This document shows, piece after piece, positions 1 to 7,754 of a stretch of DNA of 64,000 bases. A program made the translations under genes and the position numbers. The notes beneath the pieces are model-generated. The model was not told the DNA's origin, did no database searches, and saw nothing but the letters and a program-made list of their open reading frames with translations. Every line of letters starts with the position of its first letter. The stretch's first letter is position 1. Source of the DNA: Bordetella petrii (GTDB lineage Bacteria; Pseudomonadota; Gammaproteobacteria; Burkholderiales; Burkholderiaceae_B); the NCBI GenBank assembly GCA_017745595.1, contig WMBV01000005.1, positions 124,001 to 188,000 of the forward strand. Direction: 5' to 3'.

Positions 1-782
1 TCGGCGGCCGGAATCTTGTGCAGCAACGCGCCTTTCAGGACAAAGTCGCTCAGATTCCACCCCACCACAAGAAGCCAGAAACTGGGTGAACGCATCGCCT
101 GGGCCAGTGTCAATTCAGGCCTGGCGTCCGCTTCTTGCGGCGAAGCCGAGGCATTTTCCTGGTCGTCGCCGAATGGCATGAGCCCCATGTCCGCCGGCTC
201 GCGGCGCAGAACGAAAATGGCAAGCGGCACCAGAATGATGACCGGCAGAAAGCCGAGAATGAACCAGGATGTGCGCCAGTTGGAAACCGACAACAACCAG
301 ATGATCAGCGGCGACAGCAAGATGCCGCCCAGATTGGCTCCCGATGAAACCAGGCCGGTCGCGCGTCCGCGCTGCGCTGAAAACCACTTGGCGATCAGAG
401 GAAACACCATCGCGTTGGACAAGCCCGCGACACCGATGCCGCCCACCACGCCAAGAATGAGCGAGAACTGCAAGAAAGTCTGGGCAATCGAGATCATGCT
501 GAGCGACAAGCCGACAAGGATTGCGCCCGCCACCATGACAACCCTCGGCCCGCGCCGATCGACCCACCATCCGACCAGGGGAGCGGCCATCCCCGCGACC
601 AGCTCTCTGATCGCAATTACTCCGGTAATTTGGGTATTGGACCAGCCGAGATCTTCACGAGCCGGATTGATGATGAAGCCCAAGGTCTGGAAACCGATGC
701 CGGCGCGTATGCATGAAACGGCCAGGCATGCCCAGGCGATATACCACGCATAGTGGAGGTGAGCCGGCTTGCCTATTTGCAT
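1..782 (-). CDS. MFS transporter, partial (C-terminal part beyond window)
   Basis: The minus strand from 782 down to the window edge is open without a stop and encodes about 260 residues of a major facilitator superfamily carrier. The first half shows six alternating hydrophobic stretches and the MFS loop motif between helices 2 and 3 (GWWVDRRGPR, near residue 65). A hydrophilic central loop follows (around EPADMGLMPFGDD), then the start of the second helix bundle. The overall look (AWYIAW at the N-terminus) resembles monocarboxylate/oxalate-type MFS carriers, but the substrate cannot be told. ATG at 782 is chosen because AGGA precedes it; in-frame ATGs at 794 and 800 are alternatives. Base composition is lower in GC than the neighbours, which may indicate a different origin. 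Confidence 0.85.
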   Translation of the reverse strand, partial: MQIGKPAHLHYAWYIAWACLAVSCIRAGIGFQTLGFIINPAREDLGWSNTQITGVIAIRELVAGMAAPLVGWWVDRRGPRVVMVAGAILVGLSLSMISIAQTFLQFSLILGVVGGIGVAGLSNAMVFPLIAKWFSAQRGRATGLVSSGANLGGILLSPLIIWLLSVSNWRTSWFILGFLPVIILVPLAIFVLRREPADMGLMPFGDDQENASASPQEADARPELTLAQAMRSPSFWLLVVGWNLSDFVLKGALLHKIPAA

Positions 783-829
783 CGGAGTCCTCATGATCAT
801 CCAGCGGCGCAACGACAGCGTGAGTTCGC

Positions 830-858
830 AATGTAATTTTTAATGTAAGCAGGACAAA
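830..858 (-). promoter_or_regulatory. Possible sigma70 promoter for the MFS gene
   Basis: Reading the minus strand, TTTGTC (858-853) and TACATT (835-830) are separated by 17 bases in an AT-rich stretch unlike the surrounding DNA, 48 bases upstream of the MFS start. AATGTAA is also directly repeated here. The -35 match is poor, so this is a weak prediction. Confidence 0.3.
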
Positions 859-954
859 GTGTTTTTTCATTAAAAATAAGCAATCATCTGGACATTTCCG
901 GGCCGCTGTACAGTAGCGCTTGCCCGTCACACCGCATCGCCACCGGAGCCTTCC

Positions 955-1605
955 ATGGAATTCGCGATTCCCAGTACCGCCAACCTGGCCCTGTTCGTCA
1001 GCGCCGCCCTGATCCTGCTTCTGATTCCCGGGCCCGCGGTGCTGTACATCGTGACGCAGTCGATCGAACAAGGCCGCAAGGCCGGCCTGGTATCGGACCT
1101 GGGCATTCACACGGCCACGCTGGTGCACGTATCGGCGGCGGCGCTGGGTTTGTCGGCGCTGCTGGCGTCGTCGGCGGTGGCCTTCAGCATCGTGAAGTAT
1201 GCCGGCGCCGCGTACCTGATCTGGCTGGGAATAAAAAAACTCTGCACGCGGCCCGCGCCGGCCGCGCCCGATATGCCGCGCCCCGAACGCCGCTACCGGC
1301 GGCTGTTCCGCGACGGCTTCATCGTGAACCTGCTCAATCCCAAGACGGCACTGTTTTTTCTGGCGTTCCTGCCCCAGTTCGTCGATGTCGGCCGCGGCCA
1401 CGTGGCCTCGCAAGTCGTTTTCCTGGGACTCATCTTCACGCTGCTGGGCCTGGCCAGCGATGCCTGCTATGCGCTCGCGGCCAGTGCCGCGGGCCGCTGG
1501 CTGCGGCGCAGCCGGAGCTATCTGCATTTCGAACGCTACGTGGGCGGCGCCATGCTGATTGGCCTGGGCATCACGGCGGCGGTGGCCGGCAATCACAAGA
1601 AATAG
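955..1605 (+). CDS. LysE/RhtB family exporter
   Basis: This 216-residue inner-membrane protein has the size and hydrophobic profile of LysE/RhtB exporters, which remove amino acids or homoserine-lactone-like compounds. The N-terminal hydrophobic segment carries the family signature around LIPGPAVLYIVTQSIEQGRKAG (motif PGP-x5-T-x5-GRKAG, residues ~24-46). The FIVNLLNPKTALFFLAFLPQF region (NPK motif, residues ~122-142) is also typical. A purine-rich stretch (CCGGAGCC) precedes the ATG. It stands alone between the divergent MFS gene and nhaA, so the exported substrate cannot be inferred. Confidence 0.9.
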   Translation: MEFAIPSTANLALFVSAALILLLIPGPAVLYIVTQSIEQGRKAGLVSDLGIHTATLVHVSAAALGLSALLASSAVAFSIVKYAGAAYLIWLGIKKLCTRPAPAAPDMPRPERRYRRLFRDGFIVNLLNPKTALFFLAFLPQFVDVGRGHVASQVVFLGLIFTLLGLASDACYALAASAAGRWLRRSRSYLHFERYVGGAMLIGLGITAAVAGNHKK

Positions 1606-1728
1606 CCGGCGGCGTAGCGCCGCGCCGTTCGCCGCGACCTGTGTACAATGCCGGCTGGGTGTCAGCCGCAACCCGCGGCCAGACAGGTGCATTGCGTAGG
1701 TCGGGCCGCCGCGCGGGATACCTGCGCC

Positions 1729-3093
1729 ATGCCACGACACTCTTCCGCCCCGCGGAACCTGCCGCGCGCCCAGCTGCTTGCCGAGCGGGCTTTCGCCACC
1801 CTTGAACGTTTCCTGCACATCGAGGCCGTCAGCGGCATCGTGCTGCTGGCCGCGGCGGCCGTCGCGCTGGTGTGGGCCAATTCCGCCTTTTCCCATAGTT
1901 ACCATGCCGTGTGGCACACGCCGCTGTCGTTCCGGCTGGGCAGCTACGAGTTCGCGCAGCCGCTGCACTTCTGGATCAACGATGCGCTAATGACCGTGTT
2001 CTTCCTGGTGGTCGGCATGGAGATCCGCCGCGAGATCCACGAAGGCGCGCTCAGCGATTTCAAGCAGGCCGCCCTGCCCCTGGCGGCCGCGCTGGGCGGC
2101 GTCGCCGTGCCCGCGCTGATCTACCTGGCTTTCAATGGCGAAGCCGCGCGGCGCGCCGGCTGGGCCGTGCCCACCGCCACCGACATCGCCTTCGCCGTGG
2201 GCGTGCTGGCCCTGCTGGGGCGCTCCATTCCCGGCAATGTGCGGGTGTTCTTGCTGGCGCTGGCCATCATCGACGACATCATCGCGGTACTGATCATCGC
2301 CTTCTTCTATTCCGGCGGGCTGGACTACAGCGGGTTCGTGGTGGCCGCGATGGGCATCCTGATGGTGCTGGGGCTGCAGCGCATCGGCATCGGGTCGGCT
2401 TACGGATACGTGATACCCGGAGCCATCGTATGGACCGGCCTGCTGATGACGGGCGCCCACCCGACGCTGGCCGGCGTGATGCTGGGCCTGCTGACGCCGG
2501 TGGGCTCGCGGCGCATGCGTGAACGCCCGCTGGACATGGTGTCGCGCGTGGCCGGCGACCTGGCCGCTACCCGCGCCGGGCCGGACGCCGGGCCCGACAC
2601 CCTGGCGCACCCGCTGCGGCAACTGCGGCTGGCCCAGCGCGAGGTGCTGCCGCCGGTGGTGCGCGTGCAGGCGGCCCTGCATCCCTGGGTGGCCTACGCC
2701 ATCATGCCGCTGTTCGCGCTGGCCAATGCCGGCGTCAGCCTGGACGGCATCGACCTGTCGGCCGGCGGTTCGCAGTGGGTCATGGTGGGCGTGGCGTTTG
2801 CGCTGGTCGCCGGCAAGCCCGCCGGCGTGATCGCCGTGAGCTGGCTGCTGGTCCGCCTGGGATGGTGCCGGCTGCCGCCGGGCCTGGGCTGGGGTGGCAT
2901 CGCCCTGATCGGGCTGCTGGCCGGCGTGGGGTTCACCATGTCGATCTTCATCGCCATGCTGGCATTCGCCGGCCAAGACAACCTGCTGGGTGCGGCCAAA
3001 CTGGGCGTGCTGCTGGGTTCGCTGGCGGCCGCCGTGTTGGGGCTGGCCTGGGGCACGCTGTATACGCGCAGGCTGCGGGCCGCCGCGCTGTAG
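1729..3093 (+). CDS. nhaA: Na+/H+ antiporter NhaA
   Basis: This electrogenic sodium/proton antiporter of the inner membrane has ~454 residues and about 12 hydrophobic helices. NhaA hallmarks are present: ATDIAFAVG (~residue 150) and the paired acidic residues in IIDDIIAVL (~185), which form the ion-binding site in characterised NhaA proteins. LANAGV and the [13 protein letters not shown] segment near the C-terminus are also typical. An in-frame ATG at 1648 would add 27 residues (about 481 in total), but they look unlike NhaA and a TACAAT box at 1644-1649 overlaps that codon, so the ATG at 1729 is preferred. The protein is longer than E. coli NhaA because of an N-terminal tail and a central hydrophilic insert (around [14 protein letters not shown]). 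Confidence 0.92.
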   Translation: MPRHSSAPRNLPRAQLLAERAFATLERFLHIEAVSGIVLLAAAAVALVWANSAFSHSYHAVWHTPLSFRLGSYEFAQPLHFWINDALMTVFFLVVGMEIRREIHEGALSDFKQAALPLAAALGGVAVPALIYLAFNGEAARRAGWAVPTATDIAFAVGVLALLGRSIPGNVRVFLLALAIIDDIIAVLIIAFFYSGGLDYSGFVVAAMGILMVLGLQRIGIGSAYGYVIPGAIVWTGLLMTGAHPTLAGVMLGLLTPVGSRRMRERPLDMVSRVAGDLAATRAGPDAGPDTLAHPLRQLRLAQREVLPPVVRVQAALHPWVAYAIMPLFALANAGVSLDGIDLSAGGSQWVMVGVAFALVAGKPAGVIAVSWLLVRLGWCRLPPGLGWGGIALIGLLAGVGFTMSIFIAMLAFAGQDNLLGAAKLGVLLGSLAAAVLGLAWGTLYTRRLRAAAL

Positions 3094-3118
3094 TTATGGC
3101 TGGGCGACCAGGTGAGCA

Positions 3119-3244
3119 GGTGTCTGACACCCCCAGGGGGTGGTGTCTCAGGTGTCTGACTCCCGCAAGGGTGTCAGACACCGCGGGCTTGCGGCAGTTG
3201 CCGCACCGAACGGTGTCAGGCACCCCTGCGGGGAGCCTGACACC
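3119..3244. repeat. Palindromic repeat cluster A (3 elements)
   Basis: Three copies of the ~31-base dyad element occupy the space between convergent nhaA and the ABC ATPase gene: 3119-3149 (degenerate), 3151-3182 (arms GGTGTCTGAC / GTCAGACACC) and 3212-3244 (arm variant GGTGTCAGGC / GCCTGACACC). The first is imperfect. The position between two 3' ends would allow a role in transcription termination or mRNA 3'-end protection. Confidence 0.85.
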
Positions 3245-3271
3245 GGGCTAGGAAGTTGGACAGTTCGCGCT

Positions 3272-4075
3272 TTACAGCATCTGGCCCAGGAAGGCCCGCG
3301 CCCGCGCGTGGCGCGGCGCCTGGAAAAACGCCGCGGCCGGCGCTTCTTCGACGATGCGCCCTTCGTCCATGAACACCACGCGGTGCGCGGCCTCGCGGGC
3401 GAAGCCCATTTCGTGGGTGACCACCAGCATGGTCATGTGTTCGTCGGCCAGCTGCCGCATGGTGCGCAGGACTTCGCCGGTGAGTTCGGGGTCGAGCGCC
3501 GAGGTGGGCTCGTCGAACAGCATGATGTCGGGCTCCAGCGCCAGCGCGCGCGCGATCGCCACGCGCTGCTTCTGCCCGCCGGACAGCCGTGACGGGTAGT
3601 TGTCGCGCTTGTTCAGCAAGCCGACCTTGCGCAGCAGCGCCTCGGCCTTGGGAATGGCCACGTCGCGCGGCACGCCCTGCACCGTGACCGGGGCCTCGAT
3701 GATGTTCTGCAGCACCGTCATGTGCGGAAACAGGTTGAACGACTGGAACACCATGCCCATCTTGCGGCAGATGCGCCGCACATCGGCATCGCGCGCATAG
3801 CGGCTGGGGCCGTCGGGCACGGCGGTGGCCAGGGCTTCGCCCTCGATCTCGATGCTGCCCTGGTCGATGGTTTCCAGGTGGATCAGGCAGCGCAGGAAAG
3901 TGCTTTTGCCCGACCCCGACGGGCCGATCACGGCCACCACTTCGCCCTTGCGCAAGGTCAGCGACACCTGGTCCAGCACCCGCACCGGGCCGAACGACTT
4001 GCCGATGCCCTGGGCGGCGATCATCACGGGGCGCGCATCGGCATCGGCCGGCGCGCTACTGGTCGTACTTGGCAT
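3272..4075 (-). CDS. Polar amino acid ABC transporter, ATP-binding protein
   Basis: This is the cytoplasmic ATPase (267 residues) of a GlnQ/HisP-type importer. Walker A GPSGSGKST (~52-60), Q-loop FQSFNLFPH, signature LSGGQKQR, Walker B IMLFDEPTSALD and switch histidine VVTHEMGFA appear in canonical order. An N-terminal tail of ~17 residues precedes the ABC fold. Its start overlaps the permease stop by 20 bases, so the two are translationally coupled. With the permease and lipoprotein upstream on the same strand it forms a complete importer operon ending at repeat cluster A. Confidence 0.95.
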   Translation of the reverse strand: MPSTTSSAPADADARPVMIAAQGIGKSFGPVRVLDQVSLTLRKGEVVAVIGPSGSGKSTFLRCLIHLETIDQGSIEIEGEALATAVPDGPSRYARDADVRRICRKMGMVFQSFNLFPHMTVLQNIIEAPVTVQGVPRDVAIPKAEALLRKVGLLNKRDNYPSRLSGGQKQRVAIARALALEPDIMLFDEPTSALDPELTGEVLRTMRQLADEHMTMLVVTHEMGFAREAAHRVVFMDEGRIVEEAPAAAFFQAPRHARARAFLGQML

Positions 4076-4709
4076 AGCGTTTTTCCATGTGCTGGAACAG
4101 CCAGGTCAGCAGCAGCGTCATGAACAGGTAGAAGGCGGCCGCGACCAGGAACGGCGTGGTGGTGAAGTCGCGCTGCACGATGCCGCGCGCGGTGCGCAGG
4201 ATGTCGTTGAGCGCCAGCACGTAGATGAGCGACGTGTCTTTGACCAGGGTGATGGTCTCGTTGCTCATGGGCGGCAGCACGCGCTGCACCATCTGCGGCA
4301 GGACGATACGGCGCAGCGTCTGCAGGTAGCTCATGCCGAGCACCTTGCTGCCTTCGTACTGCCCGCGATCCACCGACAGGATGCCGGCGCGGAAAACTTC
4401 GGCGAAATAAGCCGCGTAGTTCAGCGTGAAGGCGACGATGGCGGCCGGGAAATCGGGCAGGCGCACGCCCACCACCGGCACGAACGGCAACGCGAAGTAG
4501 ATGAACAGCATCTGCAGCATCAGCGGCGTGCCGCGCATCAGCCAGATGTAGCCGTTGACCAGCTGGCTGAGCAGCCGCCAGTGGGAAATGCGCGCCAGCG
4601 CCAGCAGCAGCCCCAGGGGCACTGCCAGCGCGAAGGTCACGAAGAACAGCGTCAGGGTGGTCTTGGCCCCCTGTGCCATCGGCCCCAACAGGGAGATGAC
4701 GTAGTCCAT
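4056..4709 (-). CDS. Polar amino acid ABC transporter, permease
   Basis: This inner-membrane subunit (217 residues) belongs to the HisM/GlnP family. About five hydrophobic helices are visible, starting at LLGPMAQGAKTTLTLFFVTF. The cytoplasmic EAA-like coupling loop is near residues 130-150 (EGSKVLGMSYLQTLRRIVLPQ). RGTPLMLQMLFIYF is the typical family signature in the second helix region. One permease gene is present, so it probably homodimerises. It lies 53 bases after the binding-protein gene and overlaps the ATPase gene. Confidence 0.94.
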   Translation of the reverse strand: MDYVISLLGPMAQGAKTTLTLFFVTFALAVPLGLLLALARISHWRLLSQLVNGYIWLMRGTPLMLQMLFIYFALPFVPVVGVRLPDFPAAIVAFTLNYAAYFAEVFRAGILSVDRGQYEGSKVLGMSYLQTLRRIVLPQMVQRVLPPMSNETITLVKDTSLIYVLALNDILRTARGIVQRDFTTTPFLVAAAFYLFMTLLLTWLFQHMEKRYAKYDQ

Positions 4710-4762
4710 GCGGCGATTCCGTCAGCCGGCCATGCCGGGGCCCCGCGGCCCCGCAGGACCGC

Positions 4763-5551
4763 CTATTTGATGATGTCGGCGCCGAACCATTGCTGGGCGA
4801 TGCGGGCGGCGGTGCCGTCCTGCTTCATGGCGTCGAGCGTCTGGTCGAGCTTGGCCAGCAGTTCGGTATCGTCTTTGCGCAGGCCCACGCCGTAGTCTTC
4901 GGTGCCGAAGTTTTCGTCCAGCACGCGGTACTGCCCTGCCCGCTTGCTGGCGAGGTAGCGGCCCACGACTTCATCGACCACCACGGCGTCGAGCCGGCCG
5001 GCCGACAGGTCCATCAGCGCGGTGACGTTGTCGCCGAACAGCTTCAGTTCTTTCAGGCTGGCCGCCACCGCGGCGTCTTTCTTGATGGCGTCGACGGCGC
5101 TGCTGCCGTCTTGCGCGCCCACCACGCGGCCGGCCAGGTCGGCCTTGTTTTGCACGGGCGAGGCCTGGGCCACCAGAATGATCTGGTGGTTGGCCATGTA
5201 CGGCGCGGTGAAGGCGATGTTTTTCTTGCGCTCTTCGGTGATGGTAAGGCCGTTCCAGAGCATGTCGACGCGCTTGCCGTTGAGTTCGGCTTCTTTGGCG
5301 CTCCAGTCGATGGGCTTGAATTCCACTTCGAGGCCCAGGCGGCGCGCGGCTTCGCGCGCCATGTCGATGTCGAAGCCGACCAGCTGGTTGCTTTCGTCGC
5401 GAAAGCCCATGGGCGGGAAGTTATCGTCCAGGCCCACGACGATTTTCTGGGTGGCGGGCGCGCTGGCCTGCGGCGCCGGATCGTCGCCTTGGCCGCAGGC
5501 CGCGAGCAGCGACGTGGCGCAGGCCAGGAAGACAGCGGTCAGTTTTTTCAT
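4763..5551 (-). CDS. Polar amino acid ABC transporter, substrate-binding lipoprotein
   Basis: This periplasmic binding protein of the family 3 (SBP_bac_3) type has 262 residues. The N-terminus MKKLTAVFLACATSLLAAC is a lipoprotein signal with a lipobox ending at Cys19, so the protein is probably anchored to the inner membrane. The mature part shows family landmarks: VVGLDDNFPPMGF, LVGFDIDMAREAARRLG and WNGLTITEERKKNIAFTAPY. It feeds the downstream permease/ATPase. The frame is open further upstream, to 6214, but that part overlaps the stress-protein gene in another frame and carries no signal peptide, so the ATG at 5551 is chosen. The ligand is not determinable. Confidence 0.93.
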   Translation of the reverse strand: MKKLTAVFLACATSLLAACGQGDDPAPQASAPATQKIVVGLDDNFPPMGFRDESNQLVGFDIDMAREAARRLGLEVEFKPIDWSAKEAELNGKRVDMLWNGLTITEERKKNIAFTAPYMANHQIILVAQASPVQNKADLAGRVVGAQDGSSAVDAIKKDAAVAASLKELKLFGDNVTALMDLSAGRLDAVVVDEVVGRYLASKRAGQYRVLDENFGTEDYGVGLRKDDTELLAKLDQTLDAMKQDGTAARIAQQWFGADIIK

Positions 5552-5601
5552 ATGAGGATGGTGCGCAAGAAGCGCCAGGGAAGAAACATCGGGCGGCCAT
5601 G

Positions 5602-5638
5602 AAAAAAGGCCGAACTGGCGATTATATCCAGTCCGGCC
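5602..5638 (-). terminator. Rho-independent terminator after the universal stress gene
   Basis: On the minus strand a GC-rich stem (arms at 5628-5638 and 5608-5618, one mismatch) with a 9-base loop is followed directly by six T residues (5607-5602). It lies 48 bases past the stop of the stress-protein gene and 50 bases before the binding-protein start, so it should isolate the importer operon from upstream transcription. Confidence 0.8.
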
Positions 5639-5645
5639 CTGGCAA

Positions 5646-5675
5646 GGCCCGGCCGCCGCCCGCGGCGGCCGGGCC
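5646..5675. other. Perfect 12-bp GC palindrome
   Basis: GGCCCGGCCGCC at 5646-5657 and GGCGGCCGGGCC at 5664-5675 form a perfect 12-bp stem with a 6-base loop. It lies between the stress-gene stop and the terminator, so the transcript would end with two tandem hairpins. It may be an additional 3'-end stabiliser or a backup termination structure. Confidence 0.6.
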
Positions 5676-5685
5676 GTATGCCGCC

Positions 5686-6123
5686 TTAGCGGTATACCAA
5701 TACGGGAATCTTGGACTTGGCCAGCACCTTTTGGGTCTGGCTGCCCAGCACCATGGCGGCCATGCCGCTGCGGCCGTGGGAGCACATGGCGACCAGGTCG
5801 CAGCCGGCCTGCGCCGCGTAGTCGACGATGGCCGCGTACGGCTGGCCTTCTTCGTGCACGTGCGTGCGGCATTCGACGCCGGCCTGCCGGGCCCGTTCGG
5901 CGCCGGCATCCAGCCAGCCCTGCGCGCGCTCGCGCGCCTGCTGGCGGAACTGCTGCTGCACGCTGGCCAGGCGCACGCCTTCGGAGGCGGGCAGGTGGAC
6001 GGGTTCGAGCACGGTCATGATCGTGACGCGGGCCTGCAGCGCGCGGGCCAGTTGCAGGCCGTGGGTGAGACCGATCTGGGAGAGCTCGGAACCATCGATG
6101 GGGATCAGGATGTGTTGGTACAT
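5686..6123 (-). CDS. Universal stress protein (UspA family)
   Basis: This small cytoplasmic Usp-fold protein has 145 residues. The N-terminus MYQHILIPIDGSELSQIGL is typical. Near the C-terminus the nucleotide-binding motif CSHGRSGMAAMVLGSQTQKVLAKS fits the G-2x-G-9x-G(S/T) pattern of ATP-binding Usps, with one glycine position (GSQ) in place. The start at 6123 is the only ATG giving the canonical beta1 strand; the frame is open upstream, but that stretch is out-of-family sequence overlapping the repeat cluster. It is monocistronic, ended by the hairpin at 5602-5638. Confidence 0.93.
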   Translation of the reverse strand: MYQHILIPIDGSELSQIGLTHGLQLARALQARVTIMTVLEPVHLPASEGVRLASVQQQFRQQARERAQGWLDAGAERARQAGVECRTHVHEEGQPYAAIVDYAAQAGCDLVAMCSHGRSGMAAMVLGSQTQKVLAKSKIPVLVYR

Positions 6124-6248
6124 AGGAAGACTCTGGGTAGCGGCGGGCGACGGCCCGTCCTGCAACCCAGGGTAGTGCGCACATCCCGGACGGTAATTGA
6201 TCGGTGTCAAGCACCGGGCCCGGCGGCGGGCGGTGCCCGATGTCATCG

Positions 6249-6334
6249 GGTGTCTGACTCCGCAGGTGTCAGACACCGTGGCGAGAGGACACTCCAGCAC
6301 TTCGGTGTCTGACACCCTGCGGGAGTCAGACACC
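6249..6334. repeat. Palindromic repeat cluster B (inverted pair)
   Basis: Two elements, 6249-6277 (shortened centre) and 6304-6334 (full length), are arranged as reverse complements of each other around a 26-base unique spacer. They lie between the serine hydrolase stop and the stress-protein start, both on the minus strand. A degenerate half-copy may lie at about 6202-6240. Confidence 0.88.
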
Positions 6335-6365
6335 TGGCATCCCTGGCATCACACCTGGCATCGGC

Positions 6366-7415
6366 TCAGCCGTCGACGGCGGCGAGGATCTTGCCGAACA
6401 GCGCGTCGGCGTAGGCCGAGTCGAGCCAGCGCACGATCACCACCATGCGGCGCTCGGGCTCGATCCAGGTGAACGAGCTGCCCGCCCCGATGCCGAAAAA
6501 ACTGGATTCGGTAACGCTGGGGAAGATGCGCCGGCCGTGGTTCAGCCAGATCAGGAAGCCGTAGTACGGCGCCAGGTCGCTGGGGGTGCGCATGGCGCGC
6601 AGCCATTCCCGCGAGATGATCTGGTGGCCGTTGGCGCGGCCGTCGTCGAGCAGCATGCGGCCGATCAGGGCCTGGTCGGCGGCGCTGATCGACATGCCGC
6701 CGCCCCAGTGCGAACCGCCGGGCACCGACGGCATGAGCTCGCCGTCGATCTCGACCCAGGCGTTGTCGTAGCACGCCCAATGCCAGTCGTCGCTGGCGCC
6801 CAACGGGCGCATGACGGCCTCGCGGAAGATCTCGGGCAGCGGCTTGCGGAACAGGTGCAGCAGCGCGTACGACAACTGATTGATGCGGACGTCGTTGTAT
6901 TCCCAATAGGCGCCGGGCTCTTGCAGCGGCCGGGCATCGCCCTTCTTGCCGTCCGGCGGCGCGCCGAAGGTGACGGCGCGGTAGCGGTCGACCTGGTCGG
7001 GCACGCCGAAGCGTTCGCCTTCCCATTCGCTGGTCTGTTGCAGCAGATGGCGCCACGTGATCCTGGCGTTGCGGCCGGTGTCGAAGCCGATGCCGGGCAC
7101 ACGCGCGCGCACGGGCTCGTCGACGTCGGGCAGCAGCCCGCGGTCGTGCGCCACGCCGGCCACCAGGGCCAGGTACAGCTTGGCCACGCTGAAGGTCAGG
7201 TCGGCGCGCTGCGGCTCGCCCCAGGACGCGACGGTGCGGCCGTCGACCACCACCAGCCCCGTCTCGGGCCCGCGCCCGTGCACGGGGCCCAGCAGGCGGT
7301 TCCAGGGCGGGGGATCTTGCTGGTGCACGCCCCACACGCCGTCGACCTCGCGGTCCCAGGCGGTTTCGTGTTCCTGGGCGAACTTGATCGCCTGCTGCAT
7401 CAATGTGTCTTGCAT
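6366..7415 (-). CDS. Serine hydrolase, beta-lactamase/class C esterase fold
   Basis: This 349-residue member of the serine beta-lactamase-like superfamily (Pfam Beta-lactamase) has its catalytic S-x-x-K in FSVAK at ~residue 75 and the Y-x-N tyrosine in EYND at ~172. No secretion signal is seen, so it is probably a cytoplasmic esterase, amidase or D-aminopeptidase-like enzyme rather than a beta-lactamase. ATG 7415 is preceded by AAGGGG at good spacing; the longer ATG at 7457 lacks this. It is transcribed divergently from the GntR regulator and peptide importer, and lies in the same repeat-bounded module, so a role in using the imported compound is likely but unproven. Confidence 0.88.
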   Translation of the reverse strand: MQDTLMQQAIKFAQEHETAWDREVDGVWGVHQQDPPPWNRLLGPVHGRGPETGLVVVDGRTVASWGEPQRADLTFSVAKLYLALVAGVAHDRGLLPDVDEPVRARVPGIGFDTGRNARITWRHLLQQTSEWEGERFGVPDQVDRYRAVTFGAPPDGKKGDARPLQEPGAYWEYNDVRINQLSYALLHLFRKPLPEIFREAVMRPLGASDDWHWACYDNAWVEIDGELMPSVPGGSHWGGGMSISAADQALIGRMLLDDGRANGHQIISREWLRAMRTPSDLAPYYGFLIWLNHGRRIFPSVTESSFFGIGAGSSFTWIEPERRMVVIVRWLDSAYADALFGKILAAVDG

Positions 7416-7753
7416 TGCTCTACCCCTTTCTGGTGGATGTCCGCCAAAGTACAGCACAACGGCAAATCGTTGAAATCGCTCGGCGGCCGATGCGGAAATG
7501 GCGGCCCGACGGGTGCGCGCGCAGCGGAATCATGAAAGGCCTCTAGCCGTGATTATTGGTATACAAATGGGAAAAAGCGTGCAAGCATCATACGCAAGCC
7601 GCTGGGGGCCGGCAATTCCGTATCCGTAACACCCCTATCATGATTAACCCCTACACCCTTGTTTTGTATTGGAAATTCAGGGTATTCCCCCATGCTGGCA
7701 TGGCTGGACGCTGTTCTATAGTCGCCGAAAGACCAAACTTATTTGGTATACCA
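7416..7753. promoter_or_regulatory. Divergent intergenic control region
   Basis: This 338-base region lies between the divergent serine hydrolase and GntR genes and is less GC-rich than its flanks. It holds two copies of a TTGGTATAC palindrome (listed separately) and a possible -10 box TATAGT at 7717-7722 facing the regulator. No further gene is seen. Confidence 0.6.
7556..7566. promoter_or_regulatory. Candidate GntR operator O1
   Basis: TTGGTATACAA is a near-perfect palindrome of the kind bound by FadR/FCD-type GntR regulators (core TGGTATACCA or relatives). It is one base different from O2 and lies roughly midway between the two divergent genes. Confidence 0.55.
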
Positions 7754-7754
7754 A
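7743..7754. promoter_or_regulatory. Candidate GntR operator O2
   Basis: TTGGTATACCAA is a perfect 12-base palindrome whose last base is the first base of the regulator's ATG. A possible -10 box (TATAGT, 7717-7722) lies just upstream, so occupancy here would block transcription: a classic autorepression layout. No Shine-Dalgarno sequence is visible before the ATG. Confidence 0.6.

Noticed and set aside
1648..1728. 27-residue N-terminal extension of NhaA from ATG 1648
   Set aside because: It lacks NhaA-like sequence and the ATG lies inside a likely -10 box (TACAAT 1644-1649).
1886..1905. TGGCAC motif inside nhaA as a sigma54 site
   Set aside because: The matching TTGC at the -12 distance is absent and the position is deep inside a gene; isolated GGCAC boxes are common in this GC-rich DNA.
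3119..3244. CRISPR array
   Set aside because: The repeats are palindromic, come two or three to a cluster in alternating orientation, are dispersed over 44 kb, and no cas genes are near.
5552..6214. N-terminal extension of the amino acid binding protein (long open frame to 6214)
   Set aside because: It overlaps the universal stress gene in another frame and lacks family sequence; the lipoprotein signal begins at 5551.
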